A model generated the notes under the pieces. It was given only the letters and a program-made list of their open reading frames with translations. It ran no database searches and had not been told where the DNA came from. From assembly GCF_021432085.1 (NCBI RefSeq), contig NZ_CP090366.1:992001-1056000 (forward strand): a stretch of 64,000 bases of DNA, read 5' to 3'. Positions 43,103 to 53,101 of the stretch are shown one piece after another (position 1 is the stretch's first letter; each line of letters begins with the position of its first letter). Source of the DNA: Stutzerimonas kunmingensis. GTDB taxonomy: Bacteria > Pseudomonadota > Gammaproteobacteria > Pseudomonadales > Pseudomonadaceae. The position numbers and the translations under genes are program-made.

Positions 43103-46060
43103 TCAACTTACGGCATGGGACGCTTCGACATGCCGCGGCAGGGTGATGCGAAAACGGGTGCCGCGCTGTGTTTCCGGGTCGGCCGGGCTGTCGATATCGA
43201 TCTGGCCATAATGCTCTTCAATGATCGAATAGACCAGCGCGAGGCCCAGGCCGGTGCCTTCGCCAGGGTCCTTGGTGGTGAAGAATGGCTCGAACAGCCG
43301 GTCCTGGATGTCCTTCGGAATGCCGCTGCCTTCGTCTTCCACCGTCAGGTACACCGTCTGTTCGGCAACTTCGCTGCTGATGCGGATCAAGCCGCCTTGC
43401 GGCGACGCGTCGCGGGCGTTGGATAGCAGGTTGATCAGCACCTGGGCGAGGCGCTGCGGATCGCCCTCGGCGAAGTGCGTCGGATCGCAGATGTTGATGA
43501 ACTGCACTTCGGTGCGGTTGCGGTTGAGCGAGAGCAGGCCGATGGCGTCCTGCGTCACCTGCGCCAGGCTCACCGGATACAGCTGGTGCTGGCGCTCGCC
43601 GGCGTGGGCGAAGCTCATCAGCGATTGCACGATGCGCGATACGCGTTTGGTCTGCTCGATGATTTGGCCGCTGATCTCGACGATCTCCCCGTCGCCTTCG
43701 CGTTCGTCCCGCAGGTTCTGCGCCAGGCAGGCGATGCCGGTGATCGGGTTGCCGATCTCGTGTGCCACGCCGGCGGCCAGGCGGCCAATGCTCGCCAGGC
43801 GTTCGGAGTGAACCAGGCGGTCTTCGAGCTGCTGTGTTTCGGTCAGGTCCTCGACCAGCAGCACGAGGCCGCTGTTGCCCGGTGCCAGTGGCTCAGCAAT
43901 GGCTGCCTTGTGCAGATTGAGGCAGCGGCGATGCCCATTGTGTGCTAGCCGCTGCTTGTGCAGGTGTTCATCGGCCTGCTCGATGAAGTCGCTCAGCAGG
44001 CTGCGCCAGGGTTCGGCGATGGTCGTCAGGCGCGAGCCGACGACTTGCAGCGCGGGGATCTCGGTGAGTTCCTCGAGCGCACGGTTCCACATGAGGATTT
44101 CCTGATCCTTGGCCAGCGAGCAGACGCCCATGGGCAGCTCCTGCAGTGTTTGCCGGTGATAGCGGCGCAGGGCGTCCAATTCCGCGGCCAGGCCGGTCAG
44201 GCGCGAGTGATACTCCTCCAGCCGGCTTTCGATGAAGTGGATGTCCTCGGTGATGTAGCCGTCGGCACCGTTCTTGTAGGCCAGGAAATTCTCGACGATA
44301 TCCTGGGCTACGCTGGGGCCCATCAGGCCGGACAGATTGGCTTCGATACGATCGCGCAGGCGGCGCAGCGCGTAGGGGCGATGCTCGTCGAACGGTAGCT
44401 GCAGATCGCGCAGGGCCTGTTCCACCTCCCGTTGCGCGGTCTTGGCGCCCAGTGGCTTGGCCAGCTGAGTGGCGAACTCCTGTGGTGAGGCGGCGATCAG
44501 TTCGCGCCGTTGCGGGCGGCGGACGTTCTCTACGGCGCAGGCCTCGGCAGCGCTCTGCTCCTCGGGGCTGGTTTCACTGAAGATCGAGAACAGCGAGAAC
44601 GCCAGGACGTTGACCGCCAGTGACGCGATTGCCGCCAGGTGCCAGCTGGTGTCGTCCAGTACATAGACGACGTTGAACAGCGGAATGTAGAAGCCGTCCA
44701 GGTTGCCCACCAGCGGTAGCAGCATGGTCACTACCCAGACGCCGATGCCGGCCAGCAGGCCCGCGATGTAGCCGCGGCGATTGGCGGTCGGCCAGTAGAG
44801 CACGGACAGCACGCCCGGCAGGAACTGCAGGGTGGCGACGAAGGCGACGATGCCGAGGTTGGACAGGTCCTGCTCGGCACCGAGCAGCAGGTAGAAGCCG
44901 TAACCGGCCATGATGATGGCGAAGATCAGGCTGCGGCGCGTCCACTTCAGCCAGCGGTAGATGTTGCCTTCGCTGGATGGCTGATACAGCGGCAGCACCA
45001 AGTGGTTGAGCGCCATGCCCGATAGCGCCAGGGTGCTGACGATGATCAGCCCGCTGGATGCCGAGAGACCGCCGACGAAGGCCAGCAGCGCCAGGGTTTC
45101 GCTCTGTGCGGCGATGCCCAGGCCCAAGGTGAAGTACTCGGGGTTGGTGCTGACCCCCAGCTTGAGTCCGGCCCAGAGGATCAGCGGCACGGCCAGGCTC
45201 ATCAGCAGCAGATAGAGCGGCAGGCCCCAGCTGGCGCTCACCAGGCCGCGAGGATCAAGGTTCTCGGTGAAGGTCATGTGATACATGTGCGGCATCACGA
45301 TGGCCGAGGCAAAGAACACCAGCAGCAGTGTGCGCCAGGGCCCTTCCTGCAAGGGCGTGTGCAATGCCTGCAGCGCCGACTGGTTCTGTAGCAGCCAGAT
45401 CTCCAGCTGATGCGGGCCGCCGAATACCACATACAGGGCGTAGAGGCCGATGGCACCGAAGGTCACCAGCTTGACGATGGATTCGAAGGCGATGGCAAAC
45501 ACCAGGCCTTCGTGCTTCTCCCGCGTGGCGATGTGGCGGGCGCCGAAGAGGATGGTGAACAGCATGATCATCAGGCAATAGCCCAGCGCCACGCGCTCCT
45601 GCAGCGGCTCCAGAGTGAGAATGCCGATGGCGTCGGCCACCGCCTGGATCTGCAGGGCGAGCAACGGCAGCATGCCGATCAGCATGACCAGCGTGGTCAG
45701 CGCCCCGCTCCAGGTGCTGCGAAAGCGGAAGGCGACCAGATCGGCCAGTGACGAGAGTTGGTAGGTGCGGGTGATCCGCAGTATCGGATAGAGCAGCACC
45801 GGCGCCAGCAGGAAAGCACCGCAGACCCCGAGATAGGTAGCGAGAAAGCCGTAACCGTACTGGTAGGCCAGACCTACCGTGCCGTAGAAGGCCCAGGCGC
45901 TGGCGTAGACGCCCAGCGACAATGTGTAGGTCAGCGGGTGGCGGATTACCCAGCGAGGAATCAATCCGCGCTCGCTGACCCAGGCGACGCCGAACAGCAT
46001 GATCAGGTAGGCAACGCTGATCAGGATCAGGTGGCTCAGGCTAAAGCTCGTCTGCATCAC
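43103..46060 (-). CDS. cbrA: Sensor histidine kinase CbrA
   Basis: Two-component sensor, 985 aa. The N-terminal ~500 residues form a multi-helix transporter-like domain of the sodium/solute symporter (SLC5) type. A linker and PAS-like region (about 640-740) come next, then HisKA with His767 ([12 protein letters not shown]). The HATPase domain has N box [12 protein letters not shown]1 VEDEGSGIP and G2 GTGLGLALV. The start overlaps the small upstream gene cbrX by 20 nt. It works with CbrB to switch on crcZ when preferred carbon is scarce. Confidence 0.96.
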   Translation of the reverse strand: MMQTSFSLSHLILISVAYLIMLFGVAWVSERGLIPRWVIRHPLTYTLSLGVYASAWAFYGTVGLAYQYGYGFLATYLGVCGAFLLAPVLLYPILRITRTYQLSSLADLVAFRFRSTWSGALTTLVMLIGMLPLLALQIQAVADAIGILTLEPLQERVALGYCLMIMLFTILFGARHIATREKHEGLVFAIAFESIVKLVTFGAIGLYALYVVFGGPHQLEIWLLQNQSALQALHTPLQEGPWRTLLLVFFASAIVMPHMYHMTFTENLDPRGLVSASWGLPLYLLLMSLAVPLILWAGLKLGVSTNPEYFTLGLGIAAQSETLALLAFVGGLSASSGLIIVSTLALSGMALNHLVLPLYQPSSEGNIYRWLKWTRRSLIFAIIMAGYGFYLLLGAEQDLSNLGIVAFVATLQFLPGVLSVLYWPTANRRGYIAGLLAGIGVWVVTMLLPLVGNLDGFYIPLFNVVYVLDDTSWHLAAIASLAVNVLAFSLFSIFSETSPEEQSAAEACAVENVRRPQRRELIAASPQEFATQLAKPLGAKTAQREVEQALRDLQLPFDEHRPYALRRLRDRIEANLSGLMGPSVAQDIVENFLAYKNGADGYITEDIHFIESRLEEYHSRLTGLAAELDALRRYHRQTLQELPMGVCSLAKDQEILMWNRALEELTEIPALQVVGSRLTTIAEPWRSLLSDFIEQADEHLHKQRLAHNGHRRCLNLHKAAIAEPLAPGNSGLVLLVEDLTETQQLEDRLVHSERLASIGRLAAGVAHEIGNPITGIACLAQNLRDEREGDGEIVEISGQIIEQTKRVSRIVQSLMSFAHAGERQHQLYPVSLAQVTQDAIGLLSLNRNRTEVQFINICDPTHFAEGDPQRLAQVLINLLSNARDASPQGGLIRISSEVAEQTVYLTVEDEGSGIPKDIQDRLFEPFFTTKDPGEGTGLGLALVYSIIEEHYGQIDIDSPADPETQRGTRFRITLPRHVEASHAVS

Positions 46061-46217
46061 GCTGGCTCTGGAGGATGAAGGTCACCACGATGAGGATCAG
46101 CCACAGCACGTAGGGCCGATACCAGGCCCCGTTGGGGTCGATCCACCAGTCCATGATGGCGGGGGAGAACAGATAGATCCCCACCACCAGGAGCAGCACC
46201 AGTCGGTAGATATACAT
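46041..46217 (-). CDS. cbrX: Small membrane protein CbrX upstream of CbrA
   Basis: 58 aa from ATG 46217. One long hydrophobic stretch (RLVLLLVVGIYLFSPAIM) and a second (YVLWLILIVVTFILQ) separated by the WWIDPNGAWYRPY loop, so two membrane helices; the tail is QSQRDADEL. It matches the small ORF termed cbrX in P. putida, which overlaps and is translationally linked to cbrA. Overlap with cbrA here is 20 nt. The open frame extends upstream but without coding character. Confidence 0.85.
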   Translation of the reverse strand: MYIYRLVLLLVVGIYLFSPAIMDWWIDPNGAWYRPYVLWLILIVVTFILQSQRDADEL

Positions 46218-46312
46218 GCCGGGTCTCGTGTCGGAAGTGGGGCGATGGTAGAGCAGCGGCGGGCGGCAAGCCACCTGCGGCAGGCAAAAGCTGGCGCAGC
46301 GTGGCAATCCGC

Positions 46313-47218
46313 CTAGCGCAGCTGCGATTCGGCCAGTGTCCGTGTGCGAGGGATGCGCTGAGCGTCCCAGTGCGGCACCGCCCAGGCGAGGATGTCGGCT
46401 GGCAGTGCGTCGTTCAGCTCTGTGGGCGGTTGCTGGCCCAGTGCGCGCAAAGCACGCAGCAGCAGCGAACTGGCCTCGTGAGGCTGCAAGGGTGGCGAGC
46501 GGTAACTCTTGCCCAGCTTGTGTCCATCCGGCTGGATGATCAGCGGCAGGTGCAGATAGCGCGGCTGGGGTAGACCGAGCACTTCCTGCAGGTACAGCTG
46601 GCGCGGCGTGGAGTCGAGCAGATCGGCACCGCGTACGACGTCGGTTACTCCCTGCCACGCGTCATCCAGCACCACCGCCAGCTGATAGGCGATCAAGCCG
46701 TCGCGACGGCGAATCACGAAGTCGCCGACCTCGCGACCCAGATGCTGGCGGAATTCGCCCTGCACGCGGTCGGTGAAGCCGTACTCGCGATCAGGCACCT
46801 GCAGGCGTATGGCGGCGGCGTCGAGACCGTGGCCGGCGTTGCGGCAGAAACCCGGGTAGGGGCCCGGATAGTCTTCGAGCTGCTTGCGCGAGCAGGTGCA
46901 GGCATACGCCAAGCCTGCATCCAGCAGGCGCTCGATGGCGGCGCCGTAGGCGACCTGACGCTCGCTCTGGCGCAACATTTCGCCGTCCCATTCGAATCCG
47001 TAGCTCGACAGCGTTTCGACGATGGCTCGCTGGGCGCCGGGCATCTCCCGTGGCGGGTCGATGTCTTCCATGCGCAGCAGCCAGCGGCCGCCGACCGCGC
47101 GGGCGTCAAGATAGGAAGCGAGGGCGGCCACCAGTGAGCCGAAATGCAGATAGCCGCTGGGTGTCGGGGCAAAACGGCCGACGTAGCGATGGGCTTGGGA
47201 CGGGGCAGGAAAGGGCAT
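46313..47218 (-). CDS. gluQ: Glutamyl-Q tRNA(Asp) synthetase
   Basis: Attaches glutamate to queuosine 34 of tRNA-Asp, 301 aa. Short GluRS-like catalytic domain without an anticodon-binding domain: RFAPTPSGYLHFGSLVAAL (HIGH-type motif), zinc ligands in CTCSRKQLEDYPGPYPGFCR, and the KMSKS-like HKLGKSYRS. It lies just downstream of dksA, an arrangement known in gammaproteobacteria. Confidence 0.96.
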   Translation of the reverse strand: MPFPAPSQAHRYVGRFAPTPSGYLHFGSLVAALASYLDARAVGGRWLLRMEDIDPPREMPGAQRAIVETLSSYGFEWDGEMLRQSERQVAYGAAIERLLDAGLAYACTCSRKQLEDYPGPYPGFCRNAGHGLDAAAIRLQVPDREYGFTDRVQGEFRQHLGREVGDFVIRRRDGLIAYQLAVVLDDAWQGVTDVVRGADLLDSTPRQLYLQEVLGLPQPRYLHLPLIIQPDGHKLGKSYRSPPLQPHEASSLLLRALRALGQQPPTELNDALPADILAWAVPHWDAQRIPRTRTLAESQLR

Positions 47219-47281
47219 GTTGGGGCCGGCGCTATCTGGGATGGCGGGGCGGATGAAACGCTGCAGAGCCTGGAAATGAAG

Positions 47282-47301
47282 CGGGGCGCCGAAGCGCCCC
47301 G
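47282..47301 (-). terminator. Hairpin between dksA and gluQ
   Basis: CGGGGCGC cgaa GCGCCCCG, perfect 8-bp stem read on the minus strand just after dksA, without a T-run. dksA-gluQ terminators with partial read-through are known in enterics; the same is plausible here. Confidence 0.7.
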
Positions 47302-47308
47302 TTCGGGA

Positions 47309-47755
47309 TCAGGAACCGATCTGCTTTTCCTTGATCTCCGCCAGCGTCTTGCAGTCGATGCAGAGCGTAGCGGTAGGGCGGGCTTCCAGTCGGCGGATGC
47401 CGATCTCGACGCCGCAGGAATCGCACCAGCCGTACTCGTTGTCTTCGATCAGCTGCAGCGTCTCGTCGATCTTCTTGATCAGCTTGCGCTCGCGGTCGCG
47501 GGCGCGCAGTTCCAGGCTGAACTCTTCTTCCTGGCTGGCACGGTCGGCCGGGTCAGGGAAGTTGGCAGCCTCGTCCTGCATGTGGTGCACGGTGCGATCG
47601 ACCTCTTCCATCAGCTCCTGTTTCCACTTGTTCAGGATGCCGGTGAAATGGGCGCGCATATTGTCGCTCATGTATTCCTCGCCCTTGCTTTCCTTATAGG
47701 GCTCGAAGGCGCGAATCAGTTGCTTGCTCGACGGTGTTTCTTTGGTAATGGGCAT
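47309..47755 (-). CDS. dksA: RNA polymerase-binding transcription factor DksA
   Basis: ppGpp co-factor of the stringent response, 148 aa. The coiled coil carries the [20 protein letters not shown] tip (with the functional Asp residues) and the C4 zinc finger is CDSCGVEIG...LCIDCK. This is the long, zinc-binding DksA1 type. Confidence 0.98.
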   Translation of the reverse strand: MPITKETPSSKQLIRAFEPYKESKGEEYMSDNMRAHFTGILNKWKQELMEEVDRTVHHMQDEAANFPDPADRASQEEEFSLELRARDRERKLIKKIDETLQLIEDNEYGWCDSCGVEIGIRRLEARPTATLCIDCKTLAEIKEKQIGS

Positions 47756-47946
47756 GGATGAACGCCTCTCGCTATGTCCATTGCGCAGGATGATTTGTCC
47801 CTTGCCGGCCCGTGCCGGCCCTGCGGCTGCAAGCGGGCGAACTTACCAGATCGGATCGGGGCGCGCTACTCCCGAATCCAACAGTAACTGCAGCGGTATC
47901 GGGACCTTGGGTAGAATTCACGTTTCGTTCTCAACAGGAAGGTCAG

Positions 47947-49119
47947 ATGACCTCGTCATACAGTGCGCGCAGCCGCGCAATCGAACCTTTCCACGTCATG
48001 GCGCTTTTGGAGCGGGCCAACCAACTGCAAGTTCAAGGCCACGACGTCATTCATCTGGAAATCGGCGAACCGGACTTCACCACCGCAGCGCCCATCGTGG
48101 CTGCAGGTCAAGCCGCGCTGGCCGCTGGGCATACGCGCTACACACCCGCCCGCGGCCTGCCGCAGTTGCGTGAGGCAATCGCCGGCTTTTACGCGCAGCG
48201 CTATGGATTAACCATTGACCCCGAACGCATCCTGATTACGCCCGGTGGTTCCGGCGCGTTGCTGCTGGCTGCCAGCCTGCTGGTGGATCCTGGCAAACAC
48301 TGGCTACTGGCCGATCCAGGTTATCCGTGCAACCGACACTTCCTGCGACTGGTGGAGGGCGCTGCGCAACTGGTGCCGGTCGGCCCGGAGGTTCGTTATC
48401 AGCTGACCCCGGAACTGGTCGAGCGCTACTGGGATCGCGACAGCGTCGGTGCGCTGGTCGCGTCGCCGGCCAATCCGACCGGGACGCTGCTGGATCGCCA
48501 GGAGCTGGCTGGGCTTTCGGCAGCGCTGAAAGCGCGTGGCGGCCATTTGGTGGTCGATGAGATCTACCACGGGCTGACCTATGGCGTGGACGCGGCAAGC
48601 GTGCTGGAAGTCGACGACGACGCCTTCGTGCTCAACAGCTTCTCCAAATATTTCGGCATGACCGGCTGGCGCCTGGGCTGGCTGGTGGCCCCGCCGGCTG
48701 CGGTTCCGGAGCTGGAAAAGCTCGCGCAGAATCTCTACATCAGCGCGCCGAGCATGGCTCAGCACGCGGCCCTGGCGTGTTTCCAGCCGGCGACGCTGGA
48801 GATTCTTGAGGCACGCCGCGGCGAGTTCGCCCTCCGCCGTGATTTCCTCTTGCCAGCCTTGCGGGAGCTTGGCTTCGGTATCGCGGTCGAGCCGCAGGGC
48901 GCGTTCTATCTGTACGCCGACATCAGCGCCTTTGGCGGCGATGCCTATGCGTTCTGCCAGCACATGCTGGAAACGGAGTTCGTCGCGATCACCCCAGGCC
49001 TGGATTTCGGTCGTTTCCAGGCCGGACATCATGTGCGTTTCGCCTACACCCAGGACCTGCCGCGCCTGGAACAGGCTGTCGAGCGCATTGCCCGCGGCTT
49101 GCGCAGCTGGCAATCCTGA
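47947..49119 (+). CDS. PLP-dependent class I/II aminotransferase
   Basis: 390 aa from ATG 47947 (AGGAAGGT upstream). Fold type I aminotransferase: [38 protein letters not shown], and the PLP-lysine segment [17 protein letters not shown]. The C-terminus has FYLYADIS and RFAYTQ. The substrate cannot be set from sequence; relatives are annotated as aspartate/alanine-type. The ATG of sfsA overlaps its stop. The open frame upstream of 47947 is non-coding. Confidence 0.9.
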   Translation: MTSSYSARSRAIEPFHVMALLERANQLQVQGHDVIHLEIGEPDFTTAAPIVAAGQAALAAGHTRYTPARGLPQLREAIAGFYAQRYGLTIDPERILITPGGSGALLLAASLLVDPGKHWLLADPGYPCNRHFLRLVEGAAQLVPVGPEVRYQLTPELVERYWDRDSVGALVASPANPTGTLLDRQELAGLSAALKARGGHLVVDEIYHGLTYGVDAASVLEVDDDAFVLNSFSKYFGMTGWRLGWLVAPPAAVPELEKLAQNLYISAPSMAQHAALACFQPATLEILEARRGEFALRRDFLLPALRELGFGIAVEPQGAFYLYADISAFGGDAYAFCQHMLETEFVAITPGLDFGRFQAGHHVRFAYTQDLPRLEQAVERIARGLRSWQS

Positions 49120-49826
49120 TGCGTTTTGCGCAACCGCTGGAGCAGGGGCGACTGGTCAGGCGCTACAAGCGTTTTCTTGCCGATATCATCACCGACGAGG
49201 GCGAAGCGCTGTGCATCCACTGCCCCAACACCGGCTCGATGCTCAATTGCATGGGCGAGGGTGCGCGAGTGTGGTTCCAGCGCAGCAGCGATCCACGGCG
49301 CAAATTGCCGGGGACTTGGGAGCTGGTCGAAACCCCGCAGGGGCGGTTGGCATGCGTGAACACGGCGCGGGCCAATCCGCTGGTCGAGGAGGCGCTGCTG
49401 AACGGGCAGATTGCCGAGCTGGCCGGTTTCACGACGCTCAAGCGCGAGGTGGCTTATGGCGTGGAGAACAGCCGGGTGGATTTTCGTCTCGACTACGCCG
49501 GGACTGCCGCCTTCGTCGAGGTGAAGAGTGTCACCCTCGGCTTTGCCGAAACGCCAGTGGCGGCCTTTCCCGACGCCGTAACGACACGCGGCGCCAGGCA
49601 CCTGCGTGAGCTGGCGACGCTGGCCCGTGCCGGTGTGCGTGCGGTGCAGCTGTACTGCGTCAATTTGAGCGGCATCGAAGCAGTGCGGCCGGCCGAGGAG
49701 ATCGATCCGGCCTATGCCGCTGCGCTGCGGGAAGCGCAGGCGGCAGGCGTGGAAGTACTGGCTTACGGCGTCGATATTTCCGTCGAGGAGTTGCGTATTA
49801 CTGGCCGATTGCCGGTATTGCTCTGA
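49119..49826 (+). CDS. sfsA: Sugar fermentation stimulation protein SfsA
   Basis: 235 aa. Family wording: [67 protein letters not shown] and [16 protein letters not shown]. It contains a PD-(D/E)XK-like core (D...EVK) of unproven nuclease or DNA-binding role. Translationally coupled to the aminotransferase gene. Confidence 0.95.
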   Translation: MRFAQPLEQGRLVRRYKRFLADIITDEGEALCIHCPNTGSMLNCMGEGARVWFQRSSDPRRKLPGTWELVETPQGRLACVNTARANPLVEEALLNGQIAELAGFTTLKREVAYGVENSRVDFRLDYAGTAAFVEVKSVTLGFAETPVAAFPDAVTTRGARHLRELATLARAGVRAVQLYCVNLSGIEAVRPAEEIDPAYAAALREAQAAGVEVLAYGVDISVEELRITGRLPVLL

Positions 49827-50098
49827 TGGGTGGACGGTCGTGACGGTTGGAAAATTTTTCTGCCCGGCTCGGGAACAAAGCGCCTTTCGTCTGGCCTCAA
49901 CGAGGCTGGAAACCACATCCATCACTCACGGGAAGGCTCTGCTCCGCTGTTCGACGCGGCGTTACGACGCGTTCCAGCCCGTTTTCGATGGCTCCTGCGG
50001 CGTCAGCGCGACATCTCTGATGCGCGTGTAGCGCCGTGGATGAAACTAATTTCGGACGCTCGCGCCTGGCGCGGGCGTCGTCGATGAGGCTACAAAGA
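49827..50098. other. Non-coding stretch between sfsA and the rmlD-like gene
   Basis: About 270 bp with no supported gene. It contains the near-palindrome GAAAATTTTTC (near 49850) and a GCGCGGGCG-rich end. Probably the promoter region of the rmlD-like gene. Confidence 0.45.
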
Positions 50099-51019
50099 AT
50101 GCGAATCCTCGTTTGCGGTGCCGGCGGCCAAGTGGGTCGAGAACTGGTGGAACGGGCAGCAAGTTTCGGGCTGGAGGTGCTGGCGCCTGCACGGGCCCAG
50201 CTGGATATCGCGCAACCCGAGCAGGTTGCGGCAGTGATGCGTCAACGTCCTGGGCTGATCATCAATGCGGCCGCCTATACCCATGTGGACAATGCCGAAT
50301 CTCATCGTGAGCAGGCCTATGCGGTGAACCGCGACGGCGCGCGCCACCTCGCCGAGGCGGCCGAGCACGCTGGCGTTCCGTTGTTCCATATATCCACCGA
50401 CTATGTGTTCTCCGGTGAGGCCGATCGCCCCTATACCGAGAGCGACGAAACCGGTCCGACCGGCGTCTACGGAGCGAGCAAGCTGGCGGGCGAGGAAGCG
50501 ATCCGAGGGCGTCTGCAATCGCATCTGATCCTTCGCACCAGCTGGGTTTACGGCGTGCACGGGCACAACTTCGTCAAGACCATGCTGCGGCTCGCCCAGC
50601 AGCGCGATGCGCTTGGTGTGGTGAGCGACCAGATAGGCTGCCCGACCCAGGCTGGCAGCATCGCTTCGGTGTTGCTCGAACTGGCACGCCGCTACGCAGC
50701 CGGCGCGGATCTCGCCTGGGGGGTGTACCACTACAGCGGCGTACCGGCTTGTTCGTGGTATGACTTCGCCGTGGAAATCTTCCGTCAGGGCGAAGGCGCC
50801 GGGCTGATCTCGCGGCAGCCGACGGTGTCGCCGATTGCCACGGCGCAGTACCCGACTCCCGCCCGGCGGCCGGCCTGGTCGGTGCTTGACTGCAGCCGCT
50901 TCGAGTCGACCTTTGGCCTCGCGCCCCGTCACTGGCAGGACGACCTGGCCGATGTGCTGGCGATCCTGCGTCAGCAGGAGCACCCGGCGATCAGCCGTGA
51001 GCGGTCCTCCCGCGCCTGA
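50099..51019 (+). CDS. dTDP-4-dehydrorhamnose reductase-like protein (RmlD family)
   Basis: 306 aa from ATG 50099 (an in-frame ATG at 50084 adds five residues). Short-chain dehydrogenase fold: CGAGGQVGRELV (NADPH loop), STDYVFSGEADRPYTESD, and YGASK with the catalytic Tyr-Lys. WVYGVHGHNFVKTMLRLA and DQIGCPTQAGSIA are RmlD wording. There is no rmlA/B/C or other sugar gene nearby, so a role in dTDP-rhamnose synthesis is not supported by context. Confidence 0.85.
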   Translation: MRILVCGAGGQVGRELVERAASFGLEVLAPARAQLDIAQPEQVAAVMRQRPGLIINAAAYTHVDNAESHREQAYAVNRDGARHLAEAAEHAGVPLFHISTDYVFSGEADRPYTESDETGPTGVYGASKLAGEEAIRGRLQSHLILRTSWVYGVHGHNFVKTMLRLAQQRDALGVVSDQIGCPTQAGSIASVLLELARRYAAGADLAWGVYHYSGVPACSWYDFAVEIFRQGEGAGLISRQPTVSPIATAQYPTPARRPAWSVLDCSRFESTFGLAPRHWQDDLADVLAILRQQEHPAISRERSSRA

Positions 51020-51131
51020 CAGAAAGTGCACGGCAGTTACCCGGCGCCGTGCGATTTCCCTGACCTCCGGTGTATTCTTGCGCCCCCGCGCCAAGGCGTG
51101 GCCTGACGTTCGGCTCTAGAAGGGGCGCAGC

Positions 51132-52031
51132 ATGGTAGTGGTGTTGGCAATACTGCCGATCTTCGGTCTGATCACGCTCGGCTATCTGTTCGGCTGGCGG
51201 CAATGGCTCAACAACGAAGGAGCGGCCGGGCTGGCCAGTGTCACCTTCAAGCTGTTCATGCCGGCAGTGCTGTTTACCGGGATCGCCCGCGCCGAGCTGA
51301 GTAACGGCATGTCGCCAATGCTCCTGCTGGCCTATTTCGTACCGGTGCTGCTGGTGTTCCTGCTGGTCAATCTGGTCGCTCACCGCCGCGCCGGGCGCGC
51401 CACTCCGCTTGGTCTTACGGCCGCCTACTCGAACAACGTATTGGTCGGCATCCCGCTGGTGACCACGCTGCTTGGCGCTGAAAGCCTGGTTTATGTGTTC
51501 GCCATCCTGGTGTTTCACAGTCTCGTCCTGTTCTCGCTGCAGAGCTTCTACGCGGCACTGGGTGACGGCGACAAGGTCAGCGCTCCGGCGCTGCTGAGGA
51601 ATCTGGCGAATCCGCTGATCATCGGTCTGGTGCTCGGTGCCCTGTTGAATCTATCCGGGCTCGAGCTGCCCGAGCCGCTCTGGCGCGTCGCTGTATGGCT
51701 GGCGCAGGCGGCATTGCCCTGTGCGCTGATGGTGCTGGGCATCAGCCTGTCGCGCTATCGCCTGCGGCCAAACGGGACGGCGCTGCTGCTGACGCTGGTC
51801 AAACTGGCGGCGTTTCCGGCACTGGTCTGGTGGCTGAGCGGGTTGCTGCCAGGGCTGAATCAGGATGCACGCAACGTGCTGGTGCTGCTTGCAGCCTGCC
51901 CGAGCGGCGTTAACGTGCTGGCGTTCGTCAAGCATTCCGAGGACACGCGAGCGGTAAGCTCGACCGTGTTTCTCTCGACCGTGACTGCAGTCATCAGCCT
52001 GCCGCTATGGATGCTGCTTGCTGCTGGCTAG
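51132..52031 (+). CDS. AEC family transporter (auxin efflux carrier-like)
   Basis: 299 aa with about ten membrane helices. AEC features: the N-terminal half has PIFGLITLGYLFGW and FKLFMPAVLFTG, and the mid-region has the family NNVLVGIPL motif. The C-terminal half has FPALVWWLSG and ASPSG-like AACPSGVNVLAF. Substrate unknown; relatives export malate-type or other anions. AGAAGGGG precedes the ATG. Confidence 0.88.
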   Translation: MVVVLAILPIFGLITLGYLFGWRQWLNNEGAAGLASVTFKLFMPAVLFTGIARAELSNGMSPMLLLAYFVPVLLVFLLVNLVAHRRAGRATPLGLTAAYSNNVLVGIPLVTTLLGAESLVYVFAILVFHSLVLFSLQSFYAALGDGDKVSAPALLRNLANPLIIGLVLGALLNLSGLELPEPLWRVAVWLAQAALPCALMVLGISLSRYRLRPNGTALLLTLVKLAAFPALVWWLSGLLPGLNQDARNVLVLLAACPSGVNVLAFVKHSEDTRAVSSTVFLSTVTAVISLPLWMLLAAG

Positions 52032-52126
52032 TCAGCGATTAGGGCTCCGCTGCTGTTTTGACGAACGGCTCCGGGACAGGACTGTCACAAAAATCACAGA
52101 CCTGAAAAAAAACCGGAGAGCACGGC

Positions 52127-52213
52127 ATGTTGAAATTCATCGGCGGGACCGCAGGCATCATCTTCATCATCGGCCTGATCGTGGTGATCGGGATATTCAA
52201 GCTGCTGTTCTGA
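52127..52213 (+). CDS. 28-residue hydrophobic membrane peptide
   Basis: An ATG at 52127 opens a 28-codon frame: MLKFIGGTAGIIFIIGLIVV and then IGIFKLLF. It is almost entirely one membrane helix, with Lys at both ends. GGAGAG lies 7 bp upstream (52114-52119), and an intrinsic terminator follows 14 bp after the stop, so it looks like a complete one-gene unit. Function unknown; it could be a small regulatory membrane protein or a type I toxin-like peptide. Confidence 0.7.
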   Translation: MLKFIGGTAGIIFIIGLIVVIGIFKLLF

Positions 52214-52227
52214 CGAGCAGGGGCGAC

Positions 52228-52259
52228 AGGCCGGCCGGCGCAAGCCCGCCGGCCTTTTT
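52228..52259 (+). terminator. Terminator after the 28-aa gene
   Basis: AGGCCGGC cGGC gcaa GCC cGCCGGCCT followed by TTTTC; arms are exact complements. It also lies before the converging gene at 52276. Confidence 0.85.
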
Positions 52260-52275
52260 CATGCGCGACTATTTG

Positions 52276-53031
52276 TTAGCTGCGCGGTTCCTGCGCCGAG
52301 GTTGCCATGATGTCCTCGAGTCGCAGGCCGGTCAGCCCGTGGATGGTGCGCCAGAGGTAGAAGAAGATCGCCATCATCATCAACATGCTGGGAATGGCGA
52401 TCATCGGGTAGCTGAGCAGGGTCATGCGGCCCAGTTCGGCGTTGAAGGCTTCGCTGCCGGCGGGGCTGTTGACGATCCATTTGGCCAGCACGTAATTCAT
52501 GAACGACGAGAAGAAGAAGGTGCCGCTGAGCAGGTAGGTCGCCCGCAGCAGCCGCGTTTCGAAGTGTTCGACCTGGCCGTTTTGCTCGAGCTGTTCGTGG
52601 ATCTTGTCCACGTTGAGCACTTTGGGGTTGTACAGCAGGGTGCGAATCAGCGGGTAGCGGGTGCGCGTCGAGGCCAGCACGGCGATGCCGATGATGCCGG
52701 GAACCGCTGCTTCCTTGATGGCGAGCCACTGAGTATCGAGCTGAAGCAGCCCGATGCCGCCAGTCAGCAGCACGCTGATCAGGCCGAGCAGGGCTATCCA
52801 GTTGAACTTGCGGTATTTGGCCAGCTCCCACAGCCCCCAGCCTAGCGGAAAGGCCAGGGCAAGCAGCAGTGCACCATCGGCGCCGAAGCGGTCTTCACCA
52901 CTTAGCTTCATCAGGATCAGCGAAGGAATCAGGATGCTGACGGCCAGGTCGATTAGCGGGCGCGGTTTGTGTTCGGCGTGGGTCTGGTCGGTATCGGTCA
53001 TGACATCGGGTTGGTCTGGAGAGGGTTGCAT
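52276..53031 (-). CDS. VC0807-like multi-pass membrane protein
   Basis: 251 aa from ATG 53031; starts at 53064, 53052 or 53001 are also possible. About five to six membrane helices (LIDLAVSILIPSLILM, GALLLALAFPLGWGLW, IALLGLISVLLTGGIGLL, GIIGIAVLAS, then two near the C-terminus). The pattern LIDLAVSILIPSLIL...LGWGLWELAKYRKFNW resembles the VC0807 family (often mislabelled MFS). Function unknown. Convergent with the 28-aa gene. Confidence 0.65.
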   Translation of the reverse strand: MQPSPDQPDVMTDTDQTHAEHKPRPLIDLAVSILIPSLILMKLSGEDRFGADGALLLALAFPLGWGLWELAKYRKFNWIALLGLISVLLTGGIGLLQLDTQWLAIKEAAVPGIIGIAVLASTRTRYPLIRTLLYNPKVLNVDKIHEQLEQNGQVEHFETRLLRATYLLSGTFFFSSFMNYVLAKWIVNSPAGSEAFNAELGRMTLLSYPMIAIPSMLMMMAIFFYLWRTIHGLTGLRLEDIMATSAQEPRS

Positions 53032-53101
53032 GATCGCCTGTGTTGCGGTCATTCGCCATACCATCTTCGTCGGGATGGCGATTGGTATCGTTTCCCCAGC
53101 A

